A DNA stretch of 64,000 nt, taken from assembly GCA_023525715.1 (NCBI GenBank), contig CM042009.1, forward strand, positions 127,666,645 through 127,730,644, in the 5' to 3' direction. The stretch comes from Cichorium intybus. Its lineage: Eukaryota > Streptophyta > Magnoliopsida > Asterales > Asteraceae. Both the position numbers and the translations under genes were made by a program. The notes below the pieces were generated by a model, which saw only the letters and a list, made by a program, of their open reading frames with translations, was not told the origin of the DNA and did no database searches. This document shows, piece after piece, positions 10,865 through 23,428 of the stretch (positions within the stretch are counted from its first letter, which is position 1; each line of letters starts with the position of its first letter).

Positions 10865-12866
10865 ATTAATGTAACACCCAAAATTTTTCGCAAAATATTT
10901 TAACTTTCAAGATGACTTTTATAAAAATAGTTATATGTTTCCAAAATAAATAAGTAGCTCAAACCCAAAACATGGCAAAATACTAAAGTAAAGTGCGGAA
11001 GCAAAAATGACAGTCTCAAACAAATAAAACTCCTAATAGTGGCATCCCGGTGCTCCAAGTCACGCCTTAGCCTCTTAGATCTTAACACCTGAAAAATGTT
11101 AGGGAAAACCGTAAGCACAAAGCTTAGTGAATTCAAACACAGACATCATATTAATATTCACATTTACTAGCCCTAATCCATTTCCAATTATAATTATAAA
11201 AACTAAGCAAAGAACGAATCAGTGCTTATATAAAATAGGGCGGACTTGTAGGTTTGAGCCGCACCGGGTAAATCCCGTATCCTTTGGCCCCGATCCCCGC
11301 ACCTCATAAAGAGTATAACGTTGGTGATCTTACCTAACTACCCCTCATAGTAATAATCAATTACATACAGTGCACATGTACGATTTATAATAATAATATA
11401 GCATGCTTTAAATAATAAATCTAAACAATCACACATGAGCTAACTAGCAAACACAAACATCAATACAACGGTGTGAGAGAACTCACATTGAGTGAGTGAG
11501 TAACAGATAGGAGTCAATATAAGGCTACCAAGCTTGTGCAAACTTCAAAGCTTCACCTAAATAAAACTAAAGGTTAGAAGAATGAAGTTGTGAAACTAAG
11601 GAATGAGAAAGGAGTAATCACAGCAAGGTCTCTAAAACAGACCTGCTGTTCGGGACTGAATTAATCCAAAATATACAACTGAAACATAGGCTTAATTTAT
11701 TTTTAAAAGAAACTACAATGACTTAGGTTTCCAGAACCATAAAGAACTCCTCCTAACTCCAAAGGATGTGAGAGATATAAAATTTACAAAAAGACATGTC
11801 ACTGCTGTCTTTGGACGGACAGTCAGGTGGTGTTGGCCAATTCTATCCAACTTGTGGGTGGAATTAGCCCCAACCAAAACTCAGAGGAATATTAGACACA
11901 ACAATACAAGTCTCAGAGTTGGAATCGATTAAAAAGGGTTTCCCAAGCTCTGGATATAAAAATCACAATGTGGGAAATCACAGAATCAGCATAAGCTGGT
12001 GACTGTCCACTGATCTGGCGTGTGGATCCATTCTAACCAAGTTATGATGAGAATTAACGACCCATCTTCTCTAGATATTAAATTAACTATGTAATGTACA
12101 TTTAGGAACTTGGAATCACTCTAGATCATTTCCCAAGCCCTAGTAATGATAAAAACAAAATGACATATCACAGCAGACCCGGTTTAGACCTAACAGCAAA
12201 GAAGCTGTTGTTGCCCATAGATTAAGTCCTTTTCAGCGTGAATGCCTTTTAAGAAAGTTACTCAACTCAATTTTTGAACTTTGGGCACTGGTTGTGTGTC
12301 CATTTGAGTCCTAGAACTCGAGATATGATTTTTACAAGAAGAGAGACTCAGCAGTGAAATCTGACAGAAACCCTAGGTTATGTTGCGAAATTCATAACTC
12401 AATATTCGTACCTTGCAATCAAAATCCCTCCTGTCAGAACCTTCATATATGTCTTGGGAACCTTCGGTTAAAGTTTCGTGGCGATCCAACCTTTCAATCT
12501 CCGGGAATCGTCCAAACAATGCAGCTGTGTTCTCAAATCCGGGAATAAAGAGAGATACAGAGGGAGAGAGAGAGAGAGAGCCGTGAGGGAGAGGAAGGAG
12601 TGAAATGAAGGAAATTAGGGTTTTGAGCCCTAATATACTAGATTAATGGACTAAACCCTAAAGCGTTTAGGCTAGAAGAACAATTAAGCCCTAATTGGGT
12701 TTGGCTATAAAACTCATGGACTTAATTATATGATTAAAAGATGGCAGTAGTTATAAGCCCAATCTTTCAATTAATCATATCTTAATTAAATAAATTAATA
12801 TAATGCCACATAATTAATTAATTAAAATAAATAACGTACCGAGAAAAACCAGGGCGTTACAATTAA
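10865..12866. mobile_element. Solo LTR, Ty3/gypsy type, with 5-bp target duplication
   Basis: The 1992-bp LTR runs from TGTAACACCC (10870) to GGGCGTTACA (ending 12861). It is flanked on both sides by ATTAA (10865-10869 and 12862-12866), a perfect target-site duplication. There is no primer-binding site, polypurine tract or pol sequence, so unequal recombination between two LTRs has probably removed the interior. Size and termini match the gypsy LTR at 31042-32994, although the sequences differ. Short frames inside (10900-11136, 12354-12548) are not genes. A GA-rich run lies at 12560-12585. Confidence 0.88.
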
Positions 12867-13072
12867 ATAATTATATAATGGGTGTTTCAAATAAATAATA
12901 TTTAATTTATGTTTTGGATTTAACAACATATTTAAATTAACAAATTAGTAATATTATGTTGAAAAATAAAGAGTCAATATTGAAATTAGAATAATAAAAG
13001 ATTTAATGTATTAATTAAAAATTAAAATATTAAAAGTTTCAAATAAATATGATTTGAATAAAAATACTTCTT

Positions 13073-13183
<111 letters not shown>

Positions 13184-13312
13184 TTTGGCTAATAATAAAT
13201 CCAACCATCTTCATTGGTTCCTCGACTTCAACCTTAACTTTACTTTTTTCTGATACCATTCTATGTAATTTCAACATACATACAGCGTTGGATCCTACTT
13301 TCACTTTCATAC

Positions 13313-13508
13313 GAGTTTTTTGTAAAAGTGTGTTGTTTTCCAAACCCTTTGCAAAAAATTGGTTGATTTTTAAAACCTTTGTAAAAATGGGTTGTTTTTA
13401 AGAATCGGATTTTTTATTTTACATTTTGACCCCTATCAATGTTTTATTTTATATATTAACCTTTCGATTATTATGTTATTTTCTTTTTACATCGTTTATG
13501 TTATCAAA
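13313..13508 (+). repeat. Left TIR of the MULE
   Basis: It begins GAGTTTTTTGTAAAAG. The reverse complement of 16792-16987 aligns along its whole length with scattered substitutions and short indels. Confidence 0.85.
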
Positions 13509-14239
13509 AACTTATTTGTTGTTATAGAAAGTTATATATTTGACAATTCTCTTTTATAATTTGTGTCTCTTTTTATATAATATCGTAATTTACATCTTTT
13601 ATTTTTTAAACTTTATTATTTTACATTTATTACATATAATATATATAATTGTTTATTAATTATATTAATTTGAAATTTGTTTACCATTTTAAACAACTAA
13701 TAATATTACAAAATGAAAAGCATGAGTTGTCATTTCATCTGGAAAAGGTAGATACATCAGCTTTCACTATTTACCTGAAAAATAAAAAGTATGAGTTTTC
13801 ATTTGTATCTTAAAATATGAAGTAAAAGAAAAAAAAATATAGAATAATTTAATCTCAATTCAATTTTGGCATTTTAAATTCAGTTTACTGATTTCAACTT
13901 CCATCATCATTCTTTCATAAACAGATAATTCTCTCAAATTTGCAATATCAGTTTCTCTTTAATGTTCATTTACATTTCCAACTTCAGCCACCAACCTTCC
14001 TTCACAACTTAATCATAAGGTACTGAATCTTTTCTGAATTTCAAATATCTACTATGAAACATTATGTGTAACATAATAATTTATGTATTTTATCTTTATG
14101 ATTTATTTTGCAGTTAAATTTCGATAAAGTTTGTGTTGAAATTGAAAAACAAAAATACTAATGAACAAATAATGTGGCATACGAATGCTAGTTTTGTAGA
14201 TCTTCTTCGTAGTTGTGAAGCATTAGAGCCGGTTTAGTC

Positions 14240-16480
14240 TCGTGATTTCGTGACTGGGTCATCAAATGTGCAATTTCCCTTACCTAATGTTGATAGATTT
14301 GAGACAGAAAACGACTTTGTATTTGATGAACCTAATTCCCAATCTAGTGAAGATAGTCTTGGTGAGTCATTAAGTGATGTTGGAGATGATTCTGATGATG
14401 CGAGTGAAACTCCGATTGTGAACTTTATGAATGATATATGAGACATAGGAGATGATGACATAACATATTTCGAAGAAAACACTCGTATAGATTTTTGGAA
14501 TGAATATGAAAACAAAATAAGGTTAGGAATGCAATTTGAGAGTAAGGCACGGGTAAAAAAGGCAGTAACACTTTGGTCAATCGCCTAAAATAGAGAGTTT
14601 AAGGTTTGGGAAAGTAAAAGTAGCTTTTCAATAGCAAAGTGTAGAACTTTAGGAGGTGGAAGGGAAAGTTCTAATACTATCCTGTATACACCGCAATGTA
14701 AATGATATGTCTGAGCAATGAAAAACAAAAATCATTATATGTGGAAGATTACTTGTTGGGTGGATGCACACAATTGTAAAAACGGCAGTAACACTTTGGT
14801 CGATCGCCCAAAATAGAGAGTTTAAGGTTTGGGAAAGTAAAAGTAGCTTTTAGATAGCAAAGTGTAGAACTTTAGGAAGTGAAGGGGAAAGTTTAATACT
14901 ATCCCGTATACACCGTAATTTAAATGGTATGTCCGGGCAATGAAAAACAAAAATCATCATATGTGGAAGATTACTCGTTGGGTGGATGCACACAATTGTT
15001 TCGGATCTTGTATAGGAAATAATAATAGAAATTTAAACTTTACAACTATTGCCTCCTACATCATCCACTCAATTAGAAAAGATATTGCTTATCTACTAAA
15101 AAACAGTCTAAATGTTGATGTTTCTTATTGGAAAGCATGGTATGGTAGGAGAAAAGCTATAGAGCATATTTACGAAATTTGGGAGAGTAACTTTGCAGAG
15201 TTGCCCAAGTATATTGTAGCTTTGCAAGCTTCAAATCCTACTACAGTCGTGAAATGCTTTCATAGTCCAAATGCCTCATCACATGCGGCAACATTTAAAT
15301 ATATATTTTGGGCTTTTGGACCTCCAATTAATACATTTAATCTAGGCCGACCTGTTATTTCCATCGATGCTTGTCATTTGAGGGGTTTGTATAAGGGTAA
15401 AATGCTTGTTGCTGTTATGAAAGATGCCAACAATAATATATTACCAGTTTCTTACGCTATTGTTGATGAGGAGACTGTACACAGTTAGGGTTGGTTTTTG
15501 TATCAGTTCAGACATTTTGTTGTCCAAGACAGACAATTGTGCGTCATTTCAGACAGGCATCGAGGAATAATTCATGCAATGGAAAACCTAGAGGAATGGA
15601 AAGAACCTTTAGGATACCATCGTTTTTGTTTCCGGCACATCAAAAGTAATCTCATGAAAAAGTATAAAAACTTGAGCCTTAAAACATTTTGTTGGGCTAT
15701 TGGTGGTACCACACAAAAAGAAAATTCGTAAGGTATATGAAACAAATAAAAGCAATCAATTCTGAAGCTTAGCAGTATTTAAAACAAATTGATAAAAGTT
15801 AATGGTGTCTTTTATATGATGAAAATCGTCGATGGGGGTTGTTAACGACAAATATCTCTAAGAGTATGAATAATGCACTACGGGGAGCAAGACAGTTACC
15901 TATTAAGGCGTGTATTGGCCTTACATTCAATAAAATTGTGCAACTTTTTAAAAAACACAGTGATGTTGCAATGAACTGCAATACACCTCTACCATCACGT
16001 ATGTGGCGTCTCTTTGTTAAACATGACACTTATGCACAAAGCCATACTTTATCCGAGTTCGACTACAATGAAGGTGTCTACAGAGTTGTCACCAAATTAC
16101 AGATAAATGAAACCGGAGGAAATACCCACACTGTTCATTATGTGTACATGTGGTAAGTGGTAGATGGAAAGATTCTCATGTTCACATGCTCTGGCAGTTT
16201 GTCGGCTTAGAGGGGATAACCCTTCTACCATTGTGAATACTGTTTACACAACTGTGACGTATAAAGAACAATATAATTATGGATTTTCACCACTTCCTCA
16301 CGTTGATTATTGGTTGGAGGCCGATTGAGAGATTGAAGCAGATTACTCAAATCGTTCGGTTGGTCGAGGTCGGAGGCATGCAAATCGATTTCGTAACAAG
16401 ATAGACGTTCACCATCATGATGAACCCCGTAGATGTGGACTATGTCATCAACCGGGTCACAATAGGAGAAACTGTTCAAA
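14240..16480 (+). pseudogene. MULE transposase (MuDR family), degraded
   Basis: The order is an acidic N-terminal part (14250-14441), a duplicated DNA-binding domain (14540-14999, WYVRAMKNKNHHMWKIT region), then the DDE-type core. The first aspartate is in VISIDACHLRGLYKG (about 15355-15395) and the second in VISDRHRGI (about 15545-15570). The third acidic position is in TTNIS-K-SMNNALRG, where lysine (15860-15862) stands where the family usually has glutamate. A C-terminal SWIM-type zinc finger (CTCGKW...FSCSH, 16141-16190) is out of frame with the preceding segment and contains a stop. Further stops occur near 14585 and at 15486. The product would bind the TIRs and move the element, but it cannot be made from this copy. 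Confidence 0.9.
14540..14999 (+). repeat. Tandem duplication of about 225 bp in the transposase DNA-binding domain
   Basis: Units 14547-14772 and 14773-14999 both run from GGCAGTAACACTTTGGTC to GGTGGATGCACACAATTGT. The first copy has CCTAAAATAGAGAG (a stop), while the second keeps CCCAAAATAGAGAG (glutamine). Only the second leads into the rest of the frame. Confidence 0.9.
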
Positions 16481-16791
16481 TTCTCAACCAATATTCAATG
16501 CAAAGTGAACTATGTTATTTTTATTGTCTTGTAACTTTTTGTTATATTTATTTTGTAATTTTGCGTTTGAATTATCTTATAGATTTGTGTTTAATTAATC
16601 TTGTAATTTCGTGACTTTGTAATATATTCAATTTCGGTATCTGTTTGAATATGTTGATGTGATTTTTCTAATGGTATAATTTGCTAAAAGTAATAGATAA
16701 ATTTCAATTATATATTTTTTTAAAAACAAACTTATATGTGATATATAATAAAAATAAAAATAAAGTAGGTTTTTAATATAAAAGATGTAAA

Positions 16792-16987
16792 AAGTAATTT
16801 TTTTTTTAACATAAACAATGTAAAAAGAAAACATCATAATAGTTGAAGGGGTTAATATATAAAATGAAATATTGATAGGGGTCAAAATGTAAAATAAAAA
16901 CAACTCATTTTTACAAAAGTTTTAATAATCAACCCATCTTTGAAAAGGTTTTGAAAAACAACCCAGGTTTACAAAAAAAAAAAACCC
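16792..16987 (-). repeat. Right TIR of the MULE
   Basis: Read on the minus strand it begins GGGTTTTTTTTT and then follows the left TIR through the TTTTACATTTTGACCCC block. The outer T run is longer than in the left copy. Confidence 0.85.
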
Positions 16988-16996
16988 CTTTCATAC

Positions 16997-17991
<995 letters not shown>

Positions 17992-18174
17992 TAGGTTGCT
18001 TTGAAAATGAAAAAAGGTTGAGATCACAAAACCAAATCTGGATCACATATTTTTTCTTGCCGCTCTAATGCTCCGGCGCCGCCGGCGCGTTGACGTTCTA
18101 ATGACGAAATAAATATATTATTATCCATATATGATTTTCACCTCACGTGCCACCTGCACCACCTTCGTCACCAC

Positions 18175-18265
18175 TATAAGTAAAGTAACCAAAGAGTTGA
18201 TTTTGCATTGATAATTGAACGGGTACATATACAAGGAGAGATCCTGACTTTTAGGACTTGTTACA
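18175..18265 (-). repeat. 3' LTR of the Ale-like copia, 91 bp
   Basis: It is identical to 22425-22515 except for one base. It is separated from the RNase H stop by about 90 bp containing the purine-rich GCGGGAGCATATC (minus strand, about 18359-18376). Confidence 0.93.
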
Positions 18266-18352
18266 ACAAACTATGAAAACATTTATATCTTTATCTACAA
18301 TTCAAATGAAAAAGAATAATATATATAATAAACAAAGTGACTTGATTTCAGA

Positions 18353-20772
18353 TTAAGTGTTGATATGCTCCCGCAAGATGGACGACCGTGAGAGAAATCC
18401 AATCTTGGATAGAAGAGTATGATAGCAGTGTTTTAGTAATGGCTTGGTTAGAGCATCCGCTAATTGGTCATCACCTTTGATATGAGTAACATGTATAGAC
18501 CCATCTTGAACCTTTTCACGAACAAAGTGGAAATCAAGAGCTAGATGTTTCATTCTTGAGTGGAAAACCGGGTTTGTAGAGTAGTGAGTGGCACTTATAT
18601 TGTCACAGTAGATTGTAGGTGTTATAGTGGATTTGTAGCCAAGTTCGGATAATAATGAAGCGATCCATTGTACTTCGGTAGTCGTTGAGGCAACAGCTCG
18701 AAATTCTTCCTCGATGGATGATTTGGCTAATGTGGGTTGACGTTTAGAACTCCAAGCTATTGGATTAGAGCCTAAGTATACAATATAGCCTGTGGTGCTT
18801 CGATAAGTCTGTTTGTCGCCTGCCCAATCCGCATCTGTGAAGGCATGAAGGTGTAGTGGAGAGTTGCGTCGAATGAATAGGCCATGATGAAGGGTGACAT
18901 GCATGTACCGTAGTACTCTTTTTAGAGCAGCCCAATGAAGGTCGGTGGGACAGTGCATGAGTTGTGAAAGCTTGTTCACAGCAAACGCAACATCACGACA
19001 CGTTAGGGATAAATATTGTAAGCCACCAACTAACGATCTGTAACCTGTGGGATTTGAGAGAGGGGTTATATCGATAGTGTTGAGATGGACTGAAGTTGTC
19101 GATGGTGTAGAAGCGGGTTTACAGCCACTGATGTTGGCTTTAGTAAGAAGATCAAGAATATATTTGCTTTGAGAAAGAAACAATCCATCAAGACGAAAGA
19201 GGACTTCGACTCCAAGAAAATAAGACAAGTTGCCTAAATATTTTAAGGAAAATCGATTTGCAAGTGAGGTGATGAAAGAGGACACAATGGAAGAGTCTGG
19301 TCCAGTTATGATGATATCATCAATGTACAAAAGAATGTAATGGCGGATATGGTGGAGTGACGAACAAAGAGAGAAGGATCAAAAATTGTGGGTTTAAAGT
19401 TAGCCGAGAGAATAAAATGGTTGAGTTCATTAAACCAAGCAACTGATGTTTGGCGAAGACGGTAAATGGCTTTGTTTAATTTGCAAATATGTTATGGAAA
19501 AGTTGGATCAATAAAGCCGGGTGGTTGAGACATGTAGAAGGATTCAGTGAAGGTGCCTTGTAAGAAGGCATTATTGATGTCAAGTTGGCGTAGACACCAA
19601 TTTTGGGAAGAAGCTAGTGAAAGAATGAGACAAAGGGATGCTGGTTTAACGACAAGACTAAAAGTCTCAACATAGTCTAGGCCTGGTCTTTGATGAAACC
19701 CTTTGGCGACTAAACGTGCCTTAAGACAATCAACCGTCCCATCGGGTTTGAATTTGGTTCGGAAAACCCATTTGCAACTAATGAGATTAAGAGCAAATTC
19801 GGGTGGGACAAGAGACCAAGTTTGGTTGTGAAGAAGGGCATCGTGTTCCTCTTGCATGGCTTTACACCAATGAGGTTGTTTGAGTGCATGGGTAATGGTT
19901 TGAGGTTCTGGAAAGGGTTGAGTGATAGAATGATAAAGAATCAAATCATTGTTGTGGTATTTGGAGTTTGGTTTTCGGATTTGTCGAGTAGTCCTAGATG
20001 ATGAGGGAAGAGGATTGATTTGATTAGAATTCGGGTGAGGGGCTGGTGGTGGAGGAGGGTTGTTGTTTGCTGGTGGTGGAGGAGGGTTATTGTTTGCTGG
20101 TGGTGGAATAGAAGGAGTTGGAGAAGGAGATGACAAAATGGGAATGAGATTAACGTGCAGCCACGTATTTGGATCAGGATGTGACGGGGTGTTTGATTGA
20201 GTTAATAAGGTGTAAGGAAAAACATCTTCAACAAAATAAACATTTCTGGATGTATAGATTTTGTTTGTGAGTGGGTCAAGTAGATGATATGCACTTTGAG
20301 AGGAGGAATATCTTATAAATATGCAAGGCTTGGAGCGAGATTGAAGTTTATGTGTTGAGTAGGGACAAAACCAAGGATAAGCTAGACAACCGAAGCTGCG
20401 TAATTTATCATAATTAGGAAGTTTTTCGAAAAGACAAAAATAAGGAGAATCCTTTTGAAGGGTGGTTGGTGGAAGTCTACTTATGAGATAAGTGGCAGTG
20501 GTGACGGAAAATGACCAGAATGTTAATGGCATGTTGGCATGGGAAAGTAGAAGAAGTTTGGTTTCGACTATGTGACGATGCCGTCTTTCTGCATAGCCAT
20601 TGTGTTCGGGGGAATGAGGAGGAGATGTGAGGTGAGAGTTTCCACAAAGAGGCGGGGTGAGATGTGACTTTAATATATTCAGCTCCGTTATCAAAAAATA
20701 GCTGTTTGATTTTGGTTTGAAAATAATTTTCCACAAGATGTTGGAATCGTATAAAAGTGGTGAGAGAGTCAT
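18353..20772 (-). pseudogene. Copia integrase C-part, reverse transcriptase and RNase H, broken
   Basis: 20772-19492 holds HNGYAERRHRHI (integrase glutamate), a proline/asparagine-rich linker with two PPPPPANNN repeats, and the reverse transcriptase start (CKWVFRTKFKPDG, LVAKGFHQRPGLDY, LDINNAFLQG). A TAA follows DPTFP at about 19490. After a frame change, 19330-18353 continues with YIDDIIITG (the catalytic Y-x-DD box), then RNase H with FTDADWAGD, SSIEEEFRA and YCDNISATH. The frame ends in the normal RNase H C-terminus. At least two lesions separate the two halves. Confidence 0.9.
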
Positions 20773-21607
20773 ATTTGCATTTTAATGGGTAAAGCCATGT
20801 GTATTTTGTGAAGTGATCAACAAAAATAATATAGTATTTAAACTCATCGAAAGATGTAATTGGGGATGACCATACATAAGATAAGATTAATTGTAATGGT
20901 GAAGTAGATGTAAGAGATGAGCTATGAAAAGGAAGCTTGTGGCTTTTATTAATGCAACATGAGTTACAATTATTTTTCATAAAAGTAATGGTAGGAACAC
21001 TAGAAGCTAAACGTTGCTGAACTTGAAAATGCGGGTGTCCAAGCCGATGATGCCAATGAATGGACTTATTGGATTGAGTATTAAATGCAAGAGGTTGAGA
21101 TGTGGAACGAAGCTCATAAACCCCACGACTAGCCATTCCCTGGAGTAGAGTTTGTTTGGTTTTGAAGTCCTTGATAAGAAAATTGAATGAAAAGAATTCG
21201 ATTAGTATGTTGTTGTCAATACATAATCGAGAGATAGAGATAATGTGCTTGGATATGGAGGGAACACAGAGAACATTAGTTAGAGTAAAAGAAATATTAG
21301 AAAATTGAAGAATTAAAGAGCCAACATGGGTAATCGTAAGAGACGAACCATCACTGATGACAAGTTCATCAGTACCGTCATAAGGTGCATGTAGAGAGAG
21401 TGCACTGAGATTATTAGTGATGTGATGAGATGCAACAATGTCGAATAGCCAATTCGGGTTATGAGCAGGATTTGTGGCAGTCATGACATGTACTTGTGGG
21501 TTAGTGTGAGTGCTCTTTGGCAGAGGTGGTAAGGAAACCTGTGGATATTTTTTTTGAAGGCATAACAGGATGTGAGGGAGTGGCCTTTGATGAAGAAGAA
21601 TTGACAT
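20477..21607 (-). pseudogene. Copia protease and integrase N-half, broken
   Basis: The protease active site reads NWLFDIVASHHITN where copia normally has a D-S-G triad, so the catalytic motif is altered. The integrase zinc site is present (HHRLGHPH...CNSCC). The first catalytic aspartate region reads LSYVWSSP, with tyrosine where a DVW motif is usual. The second is FFDNGAEY and keeps its aspartate. After about 20650 the frame is lost, and the last catalytic part (HNGYAERRHRHI) continues in another frame at 20772-19492. Confidence 0.85.
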
Positions 21608-22366
21608 TTCCCAAGGAACTGGCGAGTTGTACCGGTAGGGGTGGGGAGAAGGGCGGGATAGTTGCTTTGATTTCGGTTATTCTAGGGCTTGTTTGGTGGG
21701 TGTTTGTTTGGTGCAAAAGCTATAACAGGTTGGTGAATGTTGCTGGTAGCAGGTCATTGTTGAACTAAAGATAGTTCATGATTGATGAGTTTTTCGTGTA
21801 GTTCGTGAAAAAAGATAGGAGTATCCCTTGCATGAACAACATCGATGATGGTTTGGTAGGAGGTGGAATCTACGCCATTTGAAACGGCATCTGTGATGTC
21901 TTCCACATCCATCTTCTTGCCAAAAATAATCAATTCATTCACTATAGTTTTGACTGATTGCATGTAGTCAGTAATGGATTGAGCAGGGGTTTTGGTGGAC
22001 TGTTTTAGACGGTGTGTTCCATGCTTCTAAGGAAGATGGAGCATTAGTGATTAAAGGAACAATTGGGGGAGAAAGAGTACCAACAATGGAGCCAAATAGC
22101 AATCGATCCTGTCAGAACTAGGCAAGGTAATCAGTATGAGGGGCGGAAACATCATCAGCAACAGTGGGTGGCGGTGGTAAATTAGTGTCATCGATAAATT
22201 TGTAGAGATCCGATCCGTTTAGGAGAGCTTCGATTTGGGTTTTCCAACTCATGTAATTGGTGGATGCTAGTTTTAGAGAAGGTGGGAATTGAACTAGGGT
22301 AAGGGATGGTGTTTTGAGGGGGAGAGTGTGGACGACAGGAGAGGAAGTGCTTGCGTCGATAGACAT
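21501..22366 (-). pseudogene. Copia gag (Ale-like), broken
   Basis: The frame starts at an ATG (22366) reading MSIDASTSSPVVH and continues with the LTSTNYMSWK-type gag start (here KLASTNYMSWKTQIEALLNG) and DGSDLYKFID-like motifs. A stop follows YLA at about 22118. Gag similarity goes on in other frames at 21963-21754 (DTPIFFHELHEKLINHE) and 21716-21501 (Ser/Pro-rich linker). The product would form the virus-like particle. No CCHC knuckle is visible in the linker, as is common for Ale gags. Confidence 0.8.
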
Positions 22367-22424
22367 GGTGAGAAAAGAATAGCAGTCGCACGAAATAGGA
22401 TCAGGGTTGACTGCTTTGATACCA

Positions 22425-22515
22425 TATAAGTAAAGTAACCAAAGAGTTGATTTTGCATTGATAATTGAACGAGTACATATACAAGGAGAGATCCTGACTT
22501 TTAGGACTTGTTACA
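22425..22515 (-). repeat. 5' LTR of the Ale-like copia, 91 bp
   Basis: It is bounded by the ACCAC duplication on the right and, on the left, directly by the primer-binding site complementary to initiator methionine tRNA (TGGTATCAAAGC, one change from the usual TGGTATCAGAGC). Confidence 0.93.
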
Positions 22516-22985
22516 ACCACTACCACCACAACCGCTGCCGCCACTACTGGCACCACTTTCGCCGCCTCCCCCACCACCACTGCCACCTCACCATCGCCAC
22601 CACCGCTAATGCCACCTCCACCACCTCTATCACCATCACCACAACCTCCACCACCACCGCCACTACCACCTTTACCACCACTGATACCACCACCCACCCC
22701 CACCATCACCACCTTCGTCACCACCCACCACTACCACTATAGAAACCTCCACCACTACACCGTTATCGCCGCCTCCGCCACTTCCACCACCACCACAACA
22801 TCCATCACCATCACCATCACCACTACTACTGCCACCACCACTACCTTTATTGTCGTCATCGTTGCAACCACCAACATTACATAAGCCACTCCCACTGCCC
22901 CCGCCACTTCCACCTCCACCACCACCACGTTACTAACACCGCCGCCACCATCACCACCCGTCTACGACCATTCCGGCCACCACAG
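22516..22985. repeat. CCA-rich minisatellite
   Basis: Imperfect CCA, CCACCT and CATCAC trinucleotide units run to about 22985. The left part of the same block survives at 18141-18174 on the other side of the copia insertion. Glycine- or proline-rich frames here are low-complexity artefacts. Confidence 0.85.
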
Positions 22986-23115
22986 CGATATATGTCTATT
23001 ACTAAGTGATTATTCACATATGTATTATTCATATGTCTATTCATAAGTGATTATATGAATAATCATATATGAATAAACCATATATGAATAATCATATACC
23101 GCAATCATATATGAA
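22986..23115. repeat. ATATGAATAATCATAT-type palindromic repeats
   Basis: Five or six copies of a near-palindromic unit (TCATATATGAATAATCATAT and variants) lie between the CCA block and the right TIR of element D. The last copy is shared with the left TIR. Confidence 0.6.
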
Positions 23116-23219
23116 TAATAATAACCCTTTTCGTCGTCGTGGAGTGACACAACAGCGTTGACGAATCTAGTGGCCCAGATTTATTCTCGCAATCTCAACA
23201 TTTTTTCTATTCTCAATGG

Positions 23220-23428
<209 letters not shown>

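Larger units (their letters stand above)
13304..16996 (+). mobile_element. Mutator-like transposon (MULE) with 9-bp target duplication
   Basis: The 9-mer CTTTCATAC flanks the element at 13304-13312 and 16988-16996. Inside lie long TIRs, about 13313-13508 and 16792-16987. Read inward, both begin G(A/G)GTTTTTT and share GTTGTTTT, AACCTTT, TTTTACATTTTGACCCC and ATTATGTTATTTTC-like stretches. Nine-bp duplications and TIRs over 100 bp are the hallmarks of the MuDR/Mutator superfamily. A MULE transposase remnant fills the centre on the plus strand. The element is about 3675 bp. Confidence 0.93.
18170..22520 (-). mobile_element. Ty1/copia element with 91-bp LTRs (Ale-like), 4341 bp
   Basis: The element spans 18175-22515 between perfect ACCAC duplications (18170-18174 and 22516-22520). 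Its LTRs are only 91 bp and start TGTAACAAGTCC on the minus strand. They end CTTTACTTATA, so the ends are TG...TA rather than TG...CA. They differ by one base by eye (GGGTAC against GAGTAC). The primer-binding site TGGTATCAAAGC (22413-22424 on the minus strand) follows the 5' LTR with no spacer. The internal order is gag, protease, integrase, reverse transcriptase, RNase H, i.e. copia. Short LTRs and a size near 4.5 kb fit the Ale/Retrofit lineage. All coding frames are broken. Confidence 0.93.

Noticed and set aside
22401..22884. Glycine-rich and histidine/threonine-rich frames suggesting a cell-wall protein
   Set aside because: They read through the CCA minisatellite on both strands. There is no signal peptide and no unique sequence.
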